A stretch of DNA of 64,000 nucleotides from Mixta gaviniae (lineage in GTDB: Bacteria; Pseudomonadota; Gammaproteobacteria; Enterobacterales; Enterobacteriaceae), in NCBI RefSeq assembly GCF_002953195.1, contig NZ_CP026377.1:3348001-3412000 (forward strand), given 5' to 3'. Positions 35,856 through 45,426 of this stretch are shown piece by piece; positions within the stretch are counted from its first letter, which is position 1, and each line of letters opens with the position of its first letter. Below the pieces are notes generated by a model. The model made no database searches, had not been told where the DNA came from, and saw nothing but the letters and a program-made list of their open reading frames with translations. The position numbers were made by a program, and so were the translations under genes.

Positions 35856-38222
35856 CTACAGATACCAGACCGAAGCCGGCTCGCCGTTGATCCACAGTGT
35901 GCGAGGCTCACCGGGCGGCAGTATCACCTCCAGCTGCCGCCACGCGGGCTGATAGCGCCCTTCCCGCTCCACGCTTAGCGCAATGTGTGTCGCGTCGCAG
36001 GTCATGCGCCAGCGCAGCCAGAGCGCATCGCCGTCGCGCCAGCCGTAGCTTTCACCATCATCCTCAAATAGCAGCCCTTCGCTCTCCCCTGATGCGAGTG
36101 GGAACAAGCGCAGCGCGCGCCGATCGTCCGCCGCCGCGTCCACATGCGCCATGCGCTGCGACATCGGCAGCCCGGCGCCGGCGCGCGCCAGCAGCGGCAG
36201 CCGCTCCAGCGGCGCCTCCAGGGTGATCCACTGCCCGCCGCCGTACCACTGGCCGCTCCAGAAGCAGTACCAGCCCACACCGTTATCCGGCAGCCAGACC
36301 CGGCGCTGACGCTGCCCCGGCTCCACTACGCTCGCCACCAGCAGATCGCGGCCGATCAGGAAATCGTCCGTTTCCTGCCAGGTCTGCGCATCCTGCTCGT
36401 GATCCAGGAAGGTGGGCCGCAGCATCGGCTCGTCGTCGACGCTGGCCTGCCACAGCAGGGTGTAAAAATAGGGCAGCAGCCGATAGCGCAGGCGGATCGC
36501 CTCGCGCACGATGTCGGTTACGCCGGGATACATCCACGGCTCGTTTACCGTGCCGTCGTCGTTCCACGAGTGAATGGTGAAGCGTGGATGCATCACGCCG
36601 TTCTGCACCCAGCGGGCGAACAGCTCCGCATCCGGCCTGTCGCCGGAGAAACCGCCGACATCGTGGCCGACGTTATACAGCCCGGAGAGGCTCATCCCCA
36701 ACCCCATGCGAATGTTGTAACGCAGCGTCTGCCAGCTGGTGCGGTTGTCGCCGCTCCAGGTCTGCACATAGCGCTGCATACCGGCGCAGCCGGAGCGCGA
36801 AATCAGATAAGGCCGCCGCTGCGGCGCGAAACGCTGCTGCGCCTCCAGCGAAGCACGCATCATCAGCAGCGGCATCACCGGGCGCAGATGCTTAATCGCC
36901 ACGGGGCGGCCGAAGCCGTGACAGCGCGCCTCGCCATCCCAGATCTCATACTCGTTGTTGTCATTCCAGGTGGAGTCGATGCCCATCTCCAGCAGCTGTG
37001 TGGTAACGCCCTGCTGCCACCAGCGAATGGCTGCCGGATTGGTGAAATCGAGGTGCGATCCCTCATCGTCCCAGAAGCAGGAGCGCTCCGGCGCATCCGT
37101 TTCAGAATCGCGGATAAATAGCCCCTGCCGGGCCGCCTCGGCGTAGCGCGGATGATCCTGCAGCAGACAGGGTTTGATATTGGCCGCCAGCCGCAGACCC
37201 GCCTCATGAAACGCCGCGCTCAGCTGGCGCGGCTGCGGCACCTTGTCATAATTCCAGTTAAACACGTAGCGCTTATTGCCAATAGAGGTGTAGCCGGAAG
37301 AGAGCTGGAAAGCGTCGCAGGGAATAGCGTGCTGACGGCAGAGCTGGATAAACTGCTGCAGCTGACGCTGCGCGTCGGGCGCATCGGTGTAGTGCATGGT
37401 AGAGCCGCTGTAGCCCAGGCTCCACTTCGGCCCGAAGCAGGTTTTGCCGGTCAGCCGCACAAAAGCCTGGGTGACATCCAGCACGCGCGGGCCGAAAAGC
37501 AGGTAGTAGTCGAGATCGCCCGCCTCCGCCTGATAGCGCCGGTAAGGCTGATGGTAGTTATCCAGCTCGTTGCCAAGATCGAGCCAGCAGCTGCTGAGAT
37601 TGTCGTAAAACAGGCCGAAGCTGACCTGCTCGCGGCGGGTAATGGTAAACGGGATATGCTTGTAGAGCGGATCGGTGCTGGCGGCGTTATAGCCCATCGC
37701 GTCCAGATTGCGCATCTCAAAGCGGCGTCCGCTGCGTTCAAGATCGCCTGCTTTCTCCCCCAGCCCGTAGTAGCGATCGTCGGCGAAGCGGCGCTGATAG
37801 TGCGCCACGCCGTCGCCATGCGTCTTCAGCAGATAGGCGCTGGTGCGGCGATCTTCGGCCAGCGGCCGCCACTGGCCCTGTGCATCCAGATACTCCCACG
37901 CCAGCCAGAGCGGCTGATGCACCGTGACGCGCAGGCGCTGGCTGCTAACGATCAGCCGGTCATCACCGGTTTCCAGGTGATAGCCGGGCAGGCTGAAGCC
38001 CGCCACGCTCAGGCGATCGCGTCCTTCCCAGGGCACATCCTCCTGCGGCGCGATACTCCAGGTGCGATCCAGCGCCAGCTCGCCGTTGCGTTTGATCAGA
38101 ATACGGAACAGCGACTCCTTCAGCACATAGAGGCAAAACAGATGCCGCTCGTCGACCCGTAGCTCGATCCTGTCGGCGTATGTCCCCGCCAGCGTCCAGT
38201 TCTTTAACGTCTTCATATCCAC
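35856..38222 (-). CDS. Glycoside hydrolase family 31 alpha-glycosidase
   Basis: 788 residues, cytoplasmic (no signal peptide). An N-terminal beta-sandwich (about 1-250) precedes the catalytic barrel. The nucleophile Asp is in DSTWNDNNEYEIWD (the family's WNDMNE position); the acid/base Asp is in TWSGDNRTSW. HDVGGFSGD and RFTIHSWNDDGTVNEPW are further family marks. GH31 covers alpha-glucosidases, alpha-xylosidases and others. The Asn-Glu-Tyr variant and the partner transporter leave the substrate open. It is translated 8 bp after the MFS gene and is probably regulated by the divergent LacI protein. Confidence 0.93.
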   Translation of the reverse strand: MDMKTLKNWTLAGTYADRIELRVDERHLFCLYVLKESLFRILIKRNGELALDRTWSIAPQEDVPWEGRDRLSVAGFSLPGYHLETGDDRLIVSSQRLRVTVHQPLWLAWEYLDAQGQWRPLAEDRRTSAYLLKTHGDGVAHYQRRFADDRYYGLGEKAGDLERSGRRFEMRNLDAMGYNAASTDPLYKHIPFTITRREQVSFGLFYDNLSSCWLDLGNELDNYHQPYRRYQAEAGDLDYYLLFGPRVLDVTQAFVRLTGKTCFGPKWSLGYSGSTMHYTDAPDAQRQLQQFIQLCRQHAIPCDAFQLSSGYTSIGNKRYVFNWNYDKVPQPRQLSAAFHEAGLRLAANIKPCLLQDHPRYAEAARQGLFIRDSETDAPERSCFWDDEGSHLDFTNPAAIRWWQQGVTTQLLEMGIDSTWNDNNEYEIWDGEARCHGFGRPVAIKHLRPVMPLLMMRASLEAQQRFAPQRRPYLISRSGCAGMQRYVQTWSGDNRTSWQTLRYNIRMGLGMSLSGLYNVGHDVGGFSGDRPDAELFARWVQNGVMHPRFTIHSWNDDGTVNEPWMYPGVTDIVREAIRLRYRLLPYFYTLLWQASVDDEPMLRPTFLDHEQDAQTWQETDDFLIGRDLLVASVVEPGQRQRRVWLPDNGVGWYCFWSGQWYGGGQWITLEAPLERLPLLARAGAGLPMSQRMAHVDAAADDRRALRLFPLASGESEGLLFEDDGESYGWRDGDALWLRWRMTCDATHIALSVEREGRYQPAWRQLEVILPPGEPRTLWINGEPASVWYL

Positions 38223-38230
38223 TCCAGCAT

Positions 38231-39529
38231 TTAACGTTTTTTGGCGCCGCGCTCGGCCAGCAGAGCGATCAGGAACAGCGCGCCGATAAGGTCGAAAAAG
38301 CCCATCGCCACAAACAGCGGGCCGAAGCCGACGGTGTCAGAAACCGCGCCGATGAGCAGGGAAAAAAGGAAGCTGGCGATCCAGGCGCAGGAGCCGCGCA
38401 TGCCGTTAACCGTCGCCATCTGATTTTTGTCGAAAGACTCCACCACCAGCGCACTCAGCATGCAGGAGATCACCTGATGGCCGAAGCCGCCGATGGAGAT
38501 CAGCGCGATCGCCAGAAACGGATCTTTGGTGACGGCGACCAGCGTCAGCGACAGCATCAGAAACGCGCCGGTCACGGAGCTGGCGATCACCGAATTGATG
38601 CGCCGGAAGCCGAACCATTTGCGGTAGAGATGAGTGAGATAGCCGCTGGCGACGCTGCCGATATCGGCCGCCAGGAACGGCAGCCAGGCGAACAGCGCGA
38701 TCTGTTTCAGATCCATGCCGCGCTCGGTGGCGAGATAGAGCGGCACCCAGAAGCTAAATACCGCCCAGGCCGGCTCGGCGAGAAAGGCGGGAATGGCGAT
38801 GCCGTAGAATTTTTTCTCGCGACAGAGACGCGCCAGCGAGGTGAAAAACGGCAGTTTCGGCAGATCCGGCTCGTTATCTTCATTGATCAGATCCAGCTCC
38901 TGCTGGCTGAGGTTCGGGTGCTGCTGCGGCGCATGGTAGAAGCGCCACCACAACACCACCCAGACCAGCCCCAGCGCGCCGGAAAAGAGAAAGGCGCCCT
39001 GCCAGCCCAGCGTCAGATGGGCGACGACGATAATCGGCGGCGCCAGCATCGCGCCGATGGAGAAACCCACCCCGGCCCAGCCGGCGGCGACGGGGCGTTC
39101 CCTTTTCGGAAACCAGTCGGCGATGGCGCGGGCGTTGGCGGGCGTGGCGGCCGCTTCGGCGCCACCCATGAAAAAGCGCAGCAGCGCCAGCTGGATCCAG
39201 CTTCCCGCTCCGGCGTGCAGCATACAGACCAGCGCCCAGACAGTGGCGCAGATCAGAAAGCCGGTTTTCAGGCCAATCACGTCGATCAGCCAGCCGCAGA
39301 GCGGCTGAAACAGCGTATAGGCGAGCTGGAATGCCGCCACCACCCAGGAGTACTGTTCGGTGGTCATATTCAGGCTGACCTTCAGCTCCGGCGCCAGAAT
39401 CCCCAGCGAGTTGCGGGTAATGTAGTTAATGGTGATGCCCAGCAGGAAAAGCGCCAGCATCCACCAGCGCAGCGATTTGAATTTACGGGCGGGGCGGGCT
39501 GCGGCGGTCTGTTCGGTTTCAATACTCAT
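38231..39529 (-). CDS. MFS transporter of the hexuronate (ExuT/ACS) type
   Basis: 432 residues from the ATG at 39529 (GGAGA at good spacing); the in-frame start at 39568 lacks support. About 12 membrane helices. The N-terminal region NYITRNSLGILAPEL and the RFFMGGAEAAATPANARAI block are typical of the anion:cation symporter family that includes ExuT and GudP. It should take up a sugar acid or a related negatively charged glycoside with protons. Co-transcribed with the GH31 enzyme, it suggests import and intracellular cleavage of the same compound. Confidence 0.9.
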   Translation of the reverse strand: MSIETEQTAAARPARKFKSLRWWMLALFLLGITINYITRNSLGILAPELKVSLNMTTEQYSWVVAAFQLAYTLFQPLCGWLIDVIGLKTGFLICATVWALVCMLHAGAGSWIQLALLRFFMGGAEAAATPANARAIADWFPKRERPVAAGWAGVGFSIGAMLAPPIIVVAHLTLGWQGAFLFSGALGLVWVVLWWRFYHAPQQHPNLSQQELDLINEDNEPDLPKLPFFTSLARLCREKKFYGIAIPAFLAEPAWAVFSFWVPLYLATERGMDLKQIALFAWLPFLAADIGSVASGYLTHLYRKWFGFRRINSVIASSVTGAFLMLSLTLVAVTKDPFLAIALISIGGFGHQVISCMLSALVVESFDKNQMATVNGMRGSCAWIASFLFSLLIGAVSDTVGFGPLFVAMGFFDLIGALFLIALLAERGAKKR

Positions 39530-39888
39530 CTGTCTTCTCCATCGCCGTCTCTGTGACGGCGCGCCCACGGGGCGCTTCAGTGGGGGTATCGAAGGCTACA
39601 ACAGCGGTGCAATGCGACGGCTTTCACAAAAGAGCCTTATCACCAGCTTAACCCTATGATTATCTGTTGCTTTTTTTGGCGCACCCTTAGCATAGTGAGG
39701 CTCTACGCCTGCCCGCCAGGGACACCGTTGCAGACTAGCCAGCCGCGCCGTCGGGGGGAATCGCGTTTTTTGCAAAAATTTTCATTCGCAGGCGAATTAT
39801 CGCCAGCAACAGGGGCTGGTTCCTTAACAGCGGGCCATGCGGCGCTGATGAAAAAATTTTCATGCGCTGATTTGAAGGGGATCACAAA
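39530..39888. promoter_or_regulatory. Divergent control region with repeated operator-like motif
   Basis: About 360 bp between the MFS-GH31 unit and lacI-type gene. The 12-mer AAAAATTTTCAT occurs twice, at 39774-39785 and 39852-39863. The second is part of the near-palindrome ATGAAAAAATTTTCAT (39848-39863), just 25 bp before the regulator start. These are candidate operators for the LacI-type regulator, which would repress itself and the transport genes. Confidence 0.55.
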
Positions 39889-40977
39889 ATGAATGGAAAG
39901 TTAAAAATTACCCTGATTGCTCAACAAACCGGGCTGTCGATCAGTACCGTTTCGCGCGTGCTGGCGGGCAAAGCCAACACCAGCGAATCGGCCCGCCAGA
40001 AGGTGATGGCCTGCGCGCGTCAATACGGCATTTTGCAGGATCTGTCGCAGGGCAGGCTGATGCTGAACAACCTGGTAATTTTCGCGCCGCCGCGCGCTTT
40101 TTCGGTGCGCAGCGACATTTTTTACTACAAGGTGATCCAGAGCATAATCGACGCGCTCAGGCCGTATGAGATGCGCATCAGCTCCTGCGGGCTGGAAGAG
40201 GAGCGCAGCGACAGCGCGCTGTTTGTCGAAAAGATGAACCATCCGCACACCCAGGCGGCGCTGATTATCGGCATCGACGATCCGCATATTCATTCGCTGG
40301 CGGCAGATCTGAATAAGCCCTGCGTATTGATCAACTGCAGCGACCGCGACATGCGCCTCGACAGCGTTTCCCCCGATCACCAGCTGATCGGCGAGTTTTC
40401 TGCCAGCTATTTATTTCAGCAGGGGCACCGCGAGATCCTTAATTTGCAGTGTCTGCGGCGCAACACCATGGAGCTGCGCCTGGCGGGCATTCGCCAGGCC
40501 TGGGCGCGGCAAAACCTTATCTTTGACGCGGGGCAGCACCTGGTCACTACCGCCGGCTTCGGCGCGGAAGAGGCGGAGCTGGCGGTGACCAGCTGGCTCA
40601 GCGCCCTGCCCGATCGCCGCCGCTGGCCGAGCGCCATCCTCGCCGGCGGTGATTTTATGGCGATGGGCGCGGTCGCCGCCGTCAACAAGCTGGGCCTGTC
40701 GGTGCCGGGCGATATCTCGGTGATGAGTACCGACAGCTCAAACCTGGCGGAGATCCACGATGTGCCGTTAACCTCGGTGCAGGTGCCGCGTGACGAACTG
40801 GGCGTCGAGGCGATTCAGCTGTTGCAGCGCAGGCTGCTGCGCCCCACCGCCCCGCCCTGCAATCTGCTGCTGCAGGGGAAACTGGCGGTACGGGAATCGG
40901 TGCGGCGCGTTAACGCGCATAAGATGCAGCCGGCGCTCAGCACCCATCATCCCCGGCTCTATGACGATCGCGCATAA
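39889..40977 (+). CDS. LacI-family transcriptional regulator
   Basis: 362 residues. The N-terminal LacI helix-turn-helix reads TLIAQQTGLSISTVSRVLAGK (in two halves of the helix pair), followed by a hinge region. A periplasmic-binding-protein-like sensor (about 60-340) has HREILNL and the C-terminal DISVMSTDSS and LTSVQVPRDELG family blocks. It is divergent from the MFS-GH31 pair and so its likely local regulator, responding to the transported sugar or its product. AAGGGG precedes the ATG by about 10 nt. Confidence 0.92.
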   Translation: MNGKLKITLIAQQTGLSISTVSRVLAGKANTSESARQKVMACARQYGILQDLSQGRLMLNNLVIFAPPRAFSVRSDIFYYKVIQSIIDALRPYEMRISSCGLEEERSDSALFVEKMNHPHTQAALIIGIDDPHIHSLAADLNKPCVLINCSDRDMRLDSVSPDHQLIGEFSASYLFQQGHREILNLQCLRRNTMELRLAGIRQAWARQNLIFDAGQHLVTTAGFGAEEAELAVTSWLSALPDRRRWPSAILAGGDFMAMGAVAAVNKLGLSVPGDISVMSTDSSNLAEIHDVPLTSVQVPRDELGVEAIQLLQRRLLRPTAPPCNLLLQGKLAVRESVRRVNAHKMQPALSTHHPRLYDDRA

Positions 40978-41098
40978 CATTAGCATTTTTAATAAATAAA
41001 CGATCGCAGCGCGAGGCCAGACCCTGGGAATATCTGGACTACACTTAGCAGGATCAGCTTTCATCAATAAGGGTTATTTCAGCCTAAGGAGAGCCACA

Positions 41099-42127
41099 AT
41101 GCAGCATAAACCCGTCAGCTCCGTTATTCCTCCCTATATCCTGCGAAAAATTATCGATAATGGTTCGGGCCACCAGCAGGATTATGCCCGCCGCACCCTG
41201 ACCCACGTTCAGCATCTGATGGCGCATAACTGGCAGAAGCCCACCGCGCCGAAAAACGCCGCCGGCGGTCATGTCGATCGCGAAATTTACGATGCGCAAA
41301 ATACCGAAAGCCTGCCCGGTACCCTGGTGCGGAAAGAGGGCCAGCCCGATAACAACGATATCGCCGCCCGCGAAGCCTGGGACTATCTCGGCGTCACCTA
41401 TGATTTCTTCTGGCAAGCGTATCAGCGCAACTCGCTGGATAACCAGGGGCTAACGCTAAGGGGCACCGTCCACTACGGCCAGGAGTACCAGAACGCTTTC
41501 TGGAACGGGCAGCAGATGGTGTTCGGCGACGGCGACGGTGAAATCTTCAACCGCTTTACCATCGCTATCGACGTGGTGGCGCACGAACTGGCGCACGGCG
41601 TAACGGAAACCGAAGCGGGCCTGATCTACTTTGAGCAGGCGGGCGCGCTGAATGAATCGATCTCCGACGTTTTCGGCTCGCTGGTGAAGCAGTTCCACCG
41701 CAAGCAGACCGCGGATCAGGCCGACTGGCTGATCGGCGAAGGGCTGCTGGCGGAAGGGATTAACGGACGCGGCCTGCGTTCGATGTCAGAGCCGGGCACC
41801 GCCTATAATGATCCTATGCTGGGCAAAGATCCGCAGCCGGCGCATATGCGCGACTATATTAAAACGCGTGAGGATAACGGCGGGGTTCACCTGAACTCCG
41901 GTATTCCTAACCGGGCGTTTTATCTGGCGGCGAAATCGCTGGGCGGCTACGCATGGGAACTGGCGGGACGCGCCTGGTATGATACCGTGTGCGATAAAGC
42001 GCTGCCGCAGGACGCCGATTTCGAAACCTTTGCTCAGTTTACTATCCGTCACGCCGAGTCGCGCTTTAATACCGCGACGGCGCAGGCGATTGAAGAGGCA
42101 TGGAAAGAAACGGGCGTTTTATCATGA
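41099..42127 (+). CDS. Protealysin-like M4 metalloprotease
   Basis: 342 residues with the short protealysin-type propeptide: it begins with a conserved VIPPYILRKI segment and has no signal peptide, unlike thermolysin. The zinc site is HELAH (162-166), the third ligand is in NESISD (Glu186), and the active-site His region HLNSGIPNRAFYLAA follows. Protealysins of Serratia and relatives cleave actin and aid invasion; the enzyme here may act similarly or against competitors. It overlaps its inhibitor gene by 4 nt (ATGA). AAGGAG precedes the ATG. Confidence 0.94.
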   Translation: MQHKPVSSVIPPYILRKIIDNGSGHQQDYARRTLTHVQHLMAHNWQKPTAPKNAAGGHVDREIYDAQNTESLPGTLVRKEGQPDNNDIAAREAWDYLGVTYDFFWQAYQRNSLDNQGLTLRGTVHYGQEYQNAFWNGQQMVFGDGDGEIFNRFTIAIDVVAHELAHGVTETEAGLIYFEQAGALNESISDVFGSLVKQFHRKQTADQADWLIGEGLLAEGINGRGLRSMSEPGTAYNDPMLGKDPQPAHMRDYIKTREDNGGVHLNSGIPNRAFYLAAKSLGGYAWELAGRAWYDTVCDKALPQDADFETFAQFTIRHAESRFNTATAQAIEEAWKETGVLS

Positions 42128-42456
42128 AACAGCTACCGGAACTGACCGACGACGCCGTGATCGATCTGGCGCGCGAAGGCGGTTTTGCTTATATCCCGAA
42201 GTTAGCCGGTCAGCGGCGCATCGAGCTGGGCCAGCTGCCGAATCCGCAGAAGGAGCGGGTGTGCGAGATCCTGCGCCACTCCCTGCCGCTGGGCGAGCCG
42301 GCTGACCAGCCGGTGCAGTCCGGGCGCGGCGACCAGTACTACTACCGCATCCAGATCAGTTACCAAACGCAGCAGCACGCCGGCGACATTGTGATTGTCA
42401 TTCCCGACAGCCTGGCGCCGCCTGAACTCAAGGCGCTGTGGAAAGAAGGCGAATAA
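42124..42456 (+). CDS. Emfourin-type inhibitor of protealysin
   Basis: 110 residues starting at the ATG that overlaps the protealysin stop. It matches the small cytoplasmic proteins encoded directly after protealysin genes, which bind and block the mature protease (emfourin in Serratia proteamaculans). The sequence begins KQLPELTDDAVIDLAREGGFA (in part) and contains YYYRIQISYQT. Translational coupling would keep the inhibitor in step with the protease and protect the producer. Identification rests on position, size and overall sequence. Confidence 0.87.
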   Translation: MKQLPELTDDAVIDLAREGGFAYIPKLAGQRRIELGQLPNPQKERVCEILRHSLPLGEPADQPVQSGRGDQYYYRIQISYQTQQHAGDIVIVIPDSLAPPELKALWKEGE

Positions 42457-42462
42457 CGGCAT

Positions 42463-42487
42463 AAAAAAGGCCCCTTGCGGGGCCTTT
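42463..42487. terminator. Terminator between emfourin and gcd
   Basis: Stem GGCCCC/GGGGCC extended by A-T pairs, 4-nt loop TTGC. The longer T-run is on the minus strand, serving gcd; a short TTTC follows on the plus strand. Confidence 0.85.
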
Positions 42488-42504
42488 CATATTACAGGCT
42501 ATCG

Positions 42505-44955
42505 TTATTTCTTCTCCGCCTGTTCATCCAGCGCGTAAGCAATCACATAATCGCCGCGATCCGGCGACTGACGCGCGCCGCCTGCGGAAATCAGGATGTA
42601 TTGCTTGCCGGTTTTCGGCGAGACATAGCTCATCGGCCCGCCCTGACTGCCGACCGGCAGACGTGCTTTCCACACTTCTTTGCCGGTTGAGCTGTCGAAG
42701 GCGCGCAGATAGTAATCCTGCGTTCCGGCGATAAACACCAGCCCGCCCTGCGTCGCCAGCGTACCGCCCAGCGTCGGCATGCCGATCGGCATTTTCATCC
42801 GCATTTTCACGCCGAATGGACCGGTATCCTGCACGGTGCCGACCGGCACCTGCCAGACGATCTTCTGCGTTTTCAGATCGACCGCCGACAGGGTGCCGAA
42901 CGGCGGCGCCTGGCACGGAATGCCCAGCGGCGACATAAAGCGGTTTTTATTCACCGCGTACGGCGTGCCCTTCAGCGGAACCGCGCCCATGCCGGTATTG
43001 ATCGCTTCGCCGCCGTTGCTGCCGCGCGAAATGGCATCGGTGTTGGCCGGGATCATCTGCACCCACAGGCCCAGACGCATATCATTGACGAAAATGTAAT
43101 GATTGTTCGGGTCGGTAGAGAGGCTGCCCCAGTTCATGCCGCCCAGCGAGCCGGGGAAGCTCAGGGATTTATCGGTGCCCGGCACGGTGAACAGCCCGTC
43201 ATAACGCATCGATTTAAAGCTGATGCGGCAAACCAGCTGATCGAACGGCGTTGCGCCCCACATATCGGATTCTTTCAGGGTCTGCGCGCCGATCTGCGGC
43301 ATGCCGGTGGAGTGCGGCTGCGTTTTGGTGTACTGCTCGTTCGGGATAGTACCCGGCTTCATCGGCAGCTCTTTGACTTCCGTCAGCGGCTTGCCGGTCA
43401 GGCGATCCAGCACGAAAATTTGTCCCGCCTTGGTGCCAAACACCACCGCCGGCTTGCTGCCGCCCTCTTTCTGCGGAAAGTCGATCAGGCTCGGCTGCAT
43501 CGGGATATCGAAATCCCACAGGTCATTATGCACCGTCTGGTAGACCCACTTCTCTTTACCGGTGGTAGCGTCCAGCGCCAGGATAGAGGCGCCGTACTTG
43601 TGATCCAGCGGCGTGCGGTTGGCGCCCCACAGGTCAACGGAGGAGCTGCCCATTGGGATGAATACGGTGTTCATCGCCGGATCCCAGGACATCGGCGCCC
43701 AGGAGTTTGGCGTGCTGCGCGCGTAGGATTGCCCCGCCTGCAGCGCCGCGTTCGGGTTGTCGTTGCCCGGATCGAACGCCCAGCGCATTTGACCGGTGAT
43801 CACATCAAACCCGCGTAGTACGCCACCCGGCATATCGGTCTGCACGTTATCCGCAACGCGGCCGCCCACCACTACGGTAGTGCCCGCCAGGGTCGGCGCG
43901 GAGGTCAGCTGATATTTCGGATCCTGCGCGTCGCCGAGGCCCGCTTTCAGGTCGACTGTTCCTTTGTCGCCAAACTGCTGACACAGCTCGCCATTATCGG
44001 CATTGATGGCGATCAGGCGCGCGTCGATAGTGTTCATTAGCAGGCGACGCTGACAGCTTTCCCCCGCCGGCAGCGAGACCGGCGCAATCGGCGTAGAGCC
44101 GGGCACCGTCGGCTGCGGCAGCGGCTTGTTGATATCGAAATAAGCCAGACCGCGGCAGCGGTTCCAGACTTCCGCCTGCGCGTTGATTTCACGCTTCCAG
44201 ATCTGCTTACCGCTGTCGGCATCGACCGCAATCACGTTGTTATGCGGCGTACACATATAGATGCGATCGCCGATTTGCAGCGGCGTTTGCTGATCTTCTG
44301 CGCCATTGCCGGTCGGGCTGTCCGGCACATCGCCGGTACGGAAAGTCCAGGCGACCTTCAGATCTTTAACGTTATCGCGGGTGATCTGATCGAGGGCGAC
44401 AAAGCGGCTGCCGCCAGGCGTGTTGCCGTAGTTCTCCCAGTCTTTCTGCGCGTTCGCCTTGTCCACCGGCACCAGCGGCAGCGGCTGGCCGTCAAACGCG
44501 ACGGGAGGGTGCGGCTGGAACATCTGCACCAGCGTCGCCACCATCGCCACCGCCAGCACGGCGCTGGCGCCCCAGGCCGCTTTCGCCGCAGAGGCCTTGC
44601 CTTCGCGCTTGCGCAGCGCCGGCAGCGTCAGCAACGCGAGGATCATAAAGCCGGTCGGCACCATCAGGCGCGATACCAGCGGCCAGAAATCGAAGCCGCC
44701 GTCAATCGGCGCCCAAATCAGCGAGCCGATAAACACCAGCGCGAACAGCAATACCGCCGATGCTTTACGTCGGAAAAACTGAATCGCGGACAGAATGGTG
44801 ACGATCCCGGCAATAAGGAAGTATTTACTGCCGCCAAGCATCGCAAGCTTGCCGCCGCCGATCGCAAAGAACAGGCCGGTAGCAAGCAGCACCAGACCCA
44901 ACAATATGCACCATATACCCAGGCCTTTCGATGACCGGGTGGTAGTTTGAACCAT
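42505..44955 (-). CDS. gcd: Membrane-bound PQQ-dependent glucose dehydrogenase
   Basis: 816 residues from the ATG at 44955 (AGGAG upstream); an upstream in-frame start at 45054 is not supported. Five N-terminal membrane helices (about 1-150) hold the quinone site. The periplasmic eight-bladed propeller follows, with PQQ-enzyme repeats such as VDADSGKQIWKREI and LDATTGKEKWVYQT. It oxidises glucose to gluconolactone in the periplasm and passes electrons to ubiquinone; in Erwiniaceae this drives acid production and phosphate solubilisation. PQQ synthesis genes are not in the window. In E. coli gcd lies elsewhere, so its position here is lineage-specific. Confidence 0.96.
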   Translation of the reverse strand: MVQTTTRSSKGLGIWCILLGLVLLATGLFFAIGGGKLAMLGGSKYFLIAGIVTILSAIQFFRRKASAVLLFALVFIGSLIWAPIDGGFDFWPLVSRLMVPTGFMILALLTLPALRKREGKASAAKAAWGASAVLAVAMVATLVQMFQPHPPVAFDGQPLPLVPVDKANAQKDWENYGNTPGGSRFVALDQITRDNVKDLKVAWTFRTGDVPDSPTGNGAEDQQTPLQIGDRIYMCTPHNNVIAVDADSGKQIWKREINAQAEVWNRCRGLAYFDINKPLPQPTVPGSTPIAPVSLPAGESCQRRLLMNTIDARLIAINADNGELCQQFGDKGTVDLKAGLGDAQDPKYQLTSAPTLAGTTVVVGGRVADNVQTDMPGGVLRGFDVITGQMRWAFDPGNDNPNAALQAGQSYARSTPNSWAPMSWDPAMNTVFIPMGSSSVDLWGANRTPLDHKYGASILALDATTGKEKWVYQTVHNDLWDFDIPMQPSLIDFPQKEGGSKPAVVFGTKAGQIFVLDRLTGKPLTEVKELPMKPGTIPNEQYTKTQPHSTGMPQIGAQTLKESDMWGATPFDQLVCRISFKSMRYDGLFTVPGTDKSLSFPGSLGGMNWGSLSTDPNNHYIFVNDMRLGLWVQMIPANTDAISRGSNGGEAINTGMGAVPLKGTPYAVNKNRFMSPLGIPCQAPPFGTLSAVDLKTQKIVWQVPVGTVQDTGPFGVKMRMKMPIGMPTLGGTLATQGGLVFIAGTQDYYLRAFDSSTGKEVWKARLPVGSQGGPMSYVSPKTGKQYILISAGGARQSPDRGDYVIAYALDEQAEKK

Positions 44956-45426
44956 GACAGAACTCTCCTGGTGGAACCAAGGCTTAGCAATAAGGCATAA
45001 GTCGCCGGCCTGAATAGCGGGGCGGCGCCCTGTTTTATTCTTCAGCCATAACAAACAGTTAACCTGAAACGGGTTCGCTACCCGCCGTTGGCATCCTGCC
45101 TTTTAACGCCAGCGCGCGCTGCGCCGCTAAAAAAGAAGGTAGACCAACGGCGCGGATTGTACCAATCGGTACGTTATGAGTTAAACAAAAAATTAACAAC
45201 AGCGCGAAAATTCGCACTTTTGCTGCAAATGCGTAACGAAATATCCCACGGAAAATAACGGTAAGCGCGTGCCTGCGCAGAGAGGATGTGGATAAGCGAT
45301 GTAAAGCGGGAACGCGCTTCCGTTAAGAGAGAAGCCGGAGAAATAACAGAAAAATCGGTCAATGCGCTTCCGCTGAGACGCAGGAAGCGCGTTTGAAAGT
45401 AATGCAGAGAGGAATAGCCGAAAGGG
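44956..45426. other. gcd upstream region
   Basis: About 470 bp without a credible gene; a 91-codon minus-strand frame at 45174-45449 has no family resemblance. It holds a perfect palindrome GTACC-N4-GGTAC at 45159-45172, suggestive of a TetR-like or other dimeric regulator site. It lies about 200 bp upstream of the gcd start. The rest shows no clear signal. Confidence 0.45.
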
